A stretch of DNA of 64,000 nucleotides from Solirubrobacteraceae bacterium. GTDB taxonomy: Bacteria; Actinomycetota; Thermoleophilia; Solirubrobacterales; Solirubrobacteraceae. Under the pieces are notes generated by a model. The model worked only from the letters and a program-made list of their open reading frames with translations. It was not told where the DNA came from and did no database searches. The position numbers and the translations under genes were made by a program. The stretch spans positions 62,001 to 126,000 of the forward strand of contig JAUJPF010000006.1 of NCBI GenBank assembly GCA_030447275.1. The letters run 5' to 3'. Of the stretch, positions 62,282 through 64,000 are shown in pieces (the stretch's first letter is position 1; each line of letters starts with the position of its first letter).

Positions 62282-62302
62282 CCCACCGGTACCCTCGGTG
62301 GG
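62282..62302 (+). promoter_or_regulatory. prfA -10 box inside a small hairpin
   Basis: CCCACCG (62282-62288) and CGGTGGG (62296-62302) flank TACCCT (62290-62295). The prfA ATG is at 62305. The box-to-start spacing of nine bases fits a leaderless transcript, and the stem may be coincidental. Confidence 0.4.
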
Positions 62303-62304
62303 CG

Positions 62305-63353
<1,049 letters not shown>

Positions 63354-63357
<4 letters not shown>

Positions 63358-64000
63358 GCGGAGGGGCGGGCGCCGGCGCGCGCGGCGCGCGCGGCGGGGT
63401 CCCCGTCCGCGACGCTCTCGACTCGGCGCTCGTCGCCCTGAACGCGGCCCGCGTCGACACGCCGAGGCTCGACGCCGAGGTGCTCCTCGCCCACGCGCTG
63501 GGCGCCGATCGCACCGCGCTCGTGATCGACCCCGAGCGCGAGGTCGAAGGCCCCGCCGCGCGCTGGTTCCGCGACGCGATCCGGCGGCGGACCGTCGAGC
63601 GCGTCCCGGTCGCGTACCTCGTCGGGCGCAAGGGGTTCCGTCACCTCGAGCTCGACGTCGATCCGCGTGTGCTCGTGCCGCGGCCGGAGACCGAGCTGCT
63701 CGTCGAGGCGGGGCTCGAGCTGCCCGACGGCGCGCGTGTCGTCGACGTGGGGACCGGCAGCGGCGCCGTGGCGCTGGCGCTCAAGCACGAGCGGCCGGAC
63801 CTCGAGATCACCGGCACCGACGTGTCCCCCGACGCGCTGGCCGTCGCCAGCGCGAACGGCGAGCGGCTCGGGCTCGCCGTGGCGTGGGTGCAGGCCGACC
63901 TCTTCGACGGCGAGTTCGACGCGGTGCTGTCGAACCCGCCGTACGTGGAGGAGGGCGCGGCGCTCGCGCCGGAGCTGTCGCACGAGCCGCGCGCCGCGCT
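63354..64000 (+). CDS. prmC: Release-factor glutamine methyltransferase PrmC (partial)
   Basis: The gene begins with GTG overlapping the prfA stop and runs past the window edge, giving about 215 residues. After a short Gly/Arg-rich leader comes VPVRDALDSALVALNAA, then VPVAYLVGRKGFRHLELDVD. VLVPRPETELLVE, SAM motif VVDVGTGSGAVALALK and the catalytic LSNPPYVEEG follow. It methylates the GGQ glutamine of release factors. Confidence 0.95.

Overview
The window is very GC-rich and densely packed, with tightly abutting genes and frequent ATGA/GTGA stop-start overlaps. Gene content and start signals point to a high-GC Gram-positive bacterium: an rpmE/prfA/prmC group, two ArsA/Get3-like ATPases, an actinobacterial-type c-di-AMP riboswitch in front of an Rpf-like lytic enzyme, and a -10-like TANNNT box 6-10 nt before many start codons. 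I infer an actinobacterium, most likely of the Thermoleophilia/Solirubrobacterales type. The taxon is inferred from gene content, not proven.

Layout. 0-7.8 kb: end of an FAD oxidoreductase, aldo/keto reductase, PilT, a PLD-like protein, a large secreted putative hydrolase, AIM24, an HxlR regulator and an unrecognised protein. 7.7-15.5 kb: two ArsA/Get3-like ATPases around a secreted GH31 glycosidase, a bicupin, then ParA and an FtsZ with a long proline-rich N-terminal extension. 15.6-23 kb: gamma-glutamyltranspeptidase, lipoprotein, EamA transporter, carbonic anhydrase, Lon-type substrate-binding protein, photolyase and secreted proteins. 23-30 kb: two methyltransferases, GH57 glycosidase, sigma-70 factor, c-di-AMP riboswitch plus Rpf-like enzyme, acyltransferase/DUF3253 and the MeaB GTPase. 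30-35 kb: an oxidoreductase operon (GntR regulator, small subunit, GMC oxidase, CrtC/AttH-like protein, membrane protein) divergent from a MaoC dehydratase. 35-41 kb: acyl-CoA dehydrogenase, PepA, patatin, thiolase, HAD phosphatase. 41-42.8 kb: MFS exporter with a palindromic operator. 42.7-52.5 kb: a four-gene signalling operon on the minus strand. 52.6-58.6 kb: an acyl-CoA mutase (active-site residues suggest isobutyryl-CoA mutase), a cupredoxin, and both ETF subunits with ETF:quinone oxidoreductase. 58.7-64 kb: secreted CARDB-like protein, rpmE, DUF1385, phosphotriesterase-like protein, a broken EamA gene, prfA and the start of prmC.

How it fits together. The mutase, MeaB chaperone, acyl-CoA dehydrogenase, MaoC hydratase, thiolase and ETF/ETF-QO genes form the core of branched/short-chain acyl-CoA oxidation feeding electrons to quinone. 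The most unusual system is the 42.7-52.5 kb operon. A soluble hybrid histidine kinase with nine near-identical 92-residue HAMP-type units is followed by stand-alone CheR and CheB, then a response regulator carrying PAS, GAF, PP2C phosphatase and RsbW-like kinase domains. No chemoreceptor, CheA or CheW gene is present.

Sequence quality caveat. At least a dozen genes are interrupted by one-base indels, mostly lost G or C in short homopolymers, and densest at 14-19 kb and 51.4-53.1 kb. Protein homology continues across each one, so I read them as sequencing/assembly errors and give merged coordinates. No tRNA, rRNA, CRISPR array or insertion sequence was recognised, and no gene-free stretch exceeds about 350 bp.
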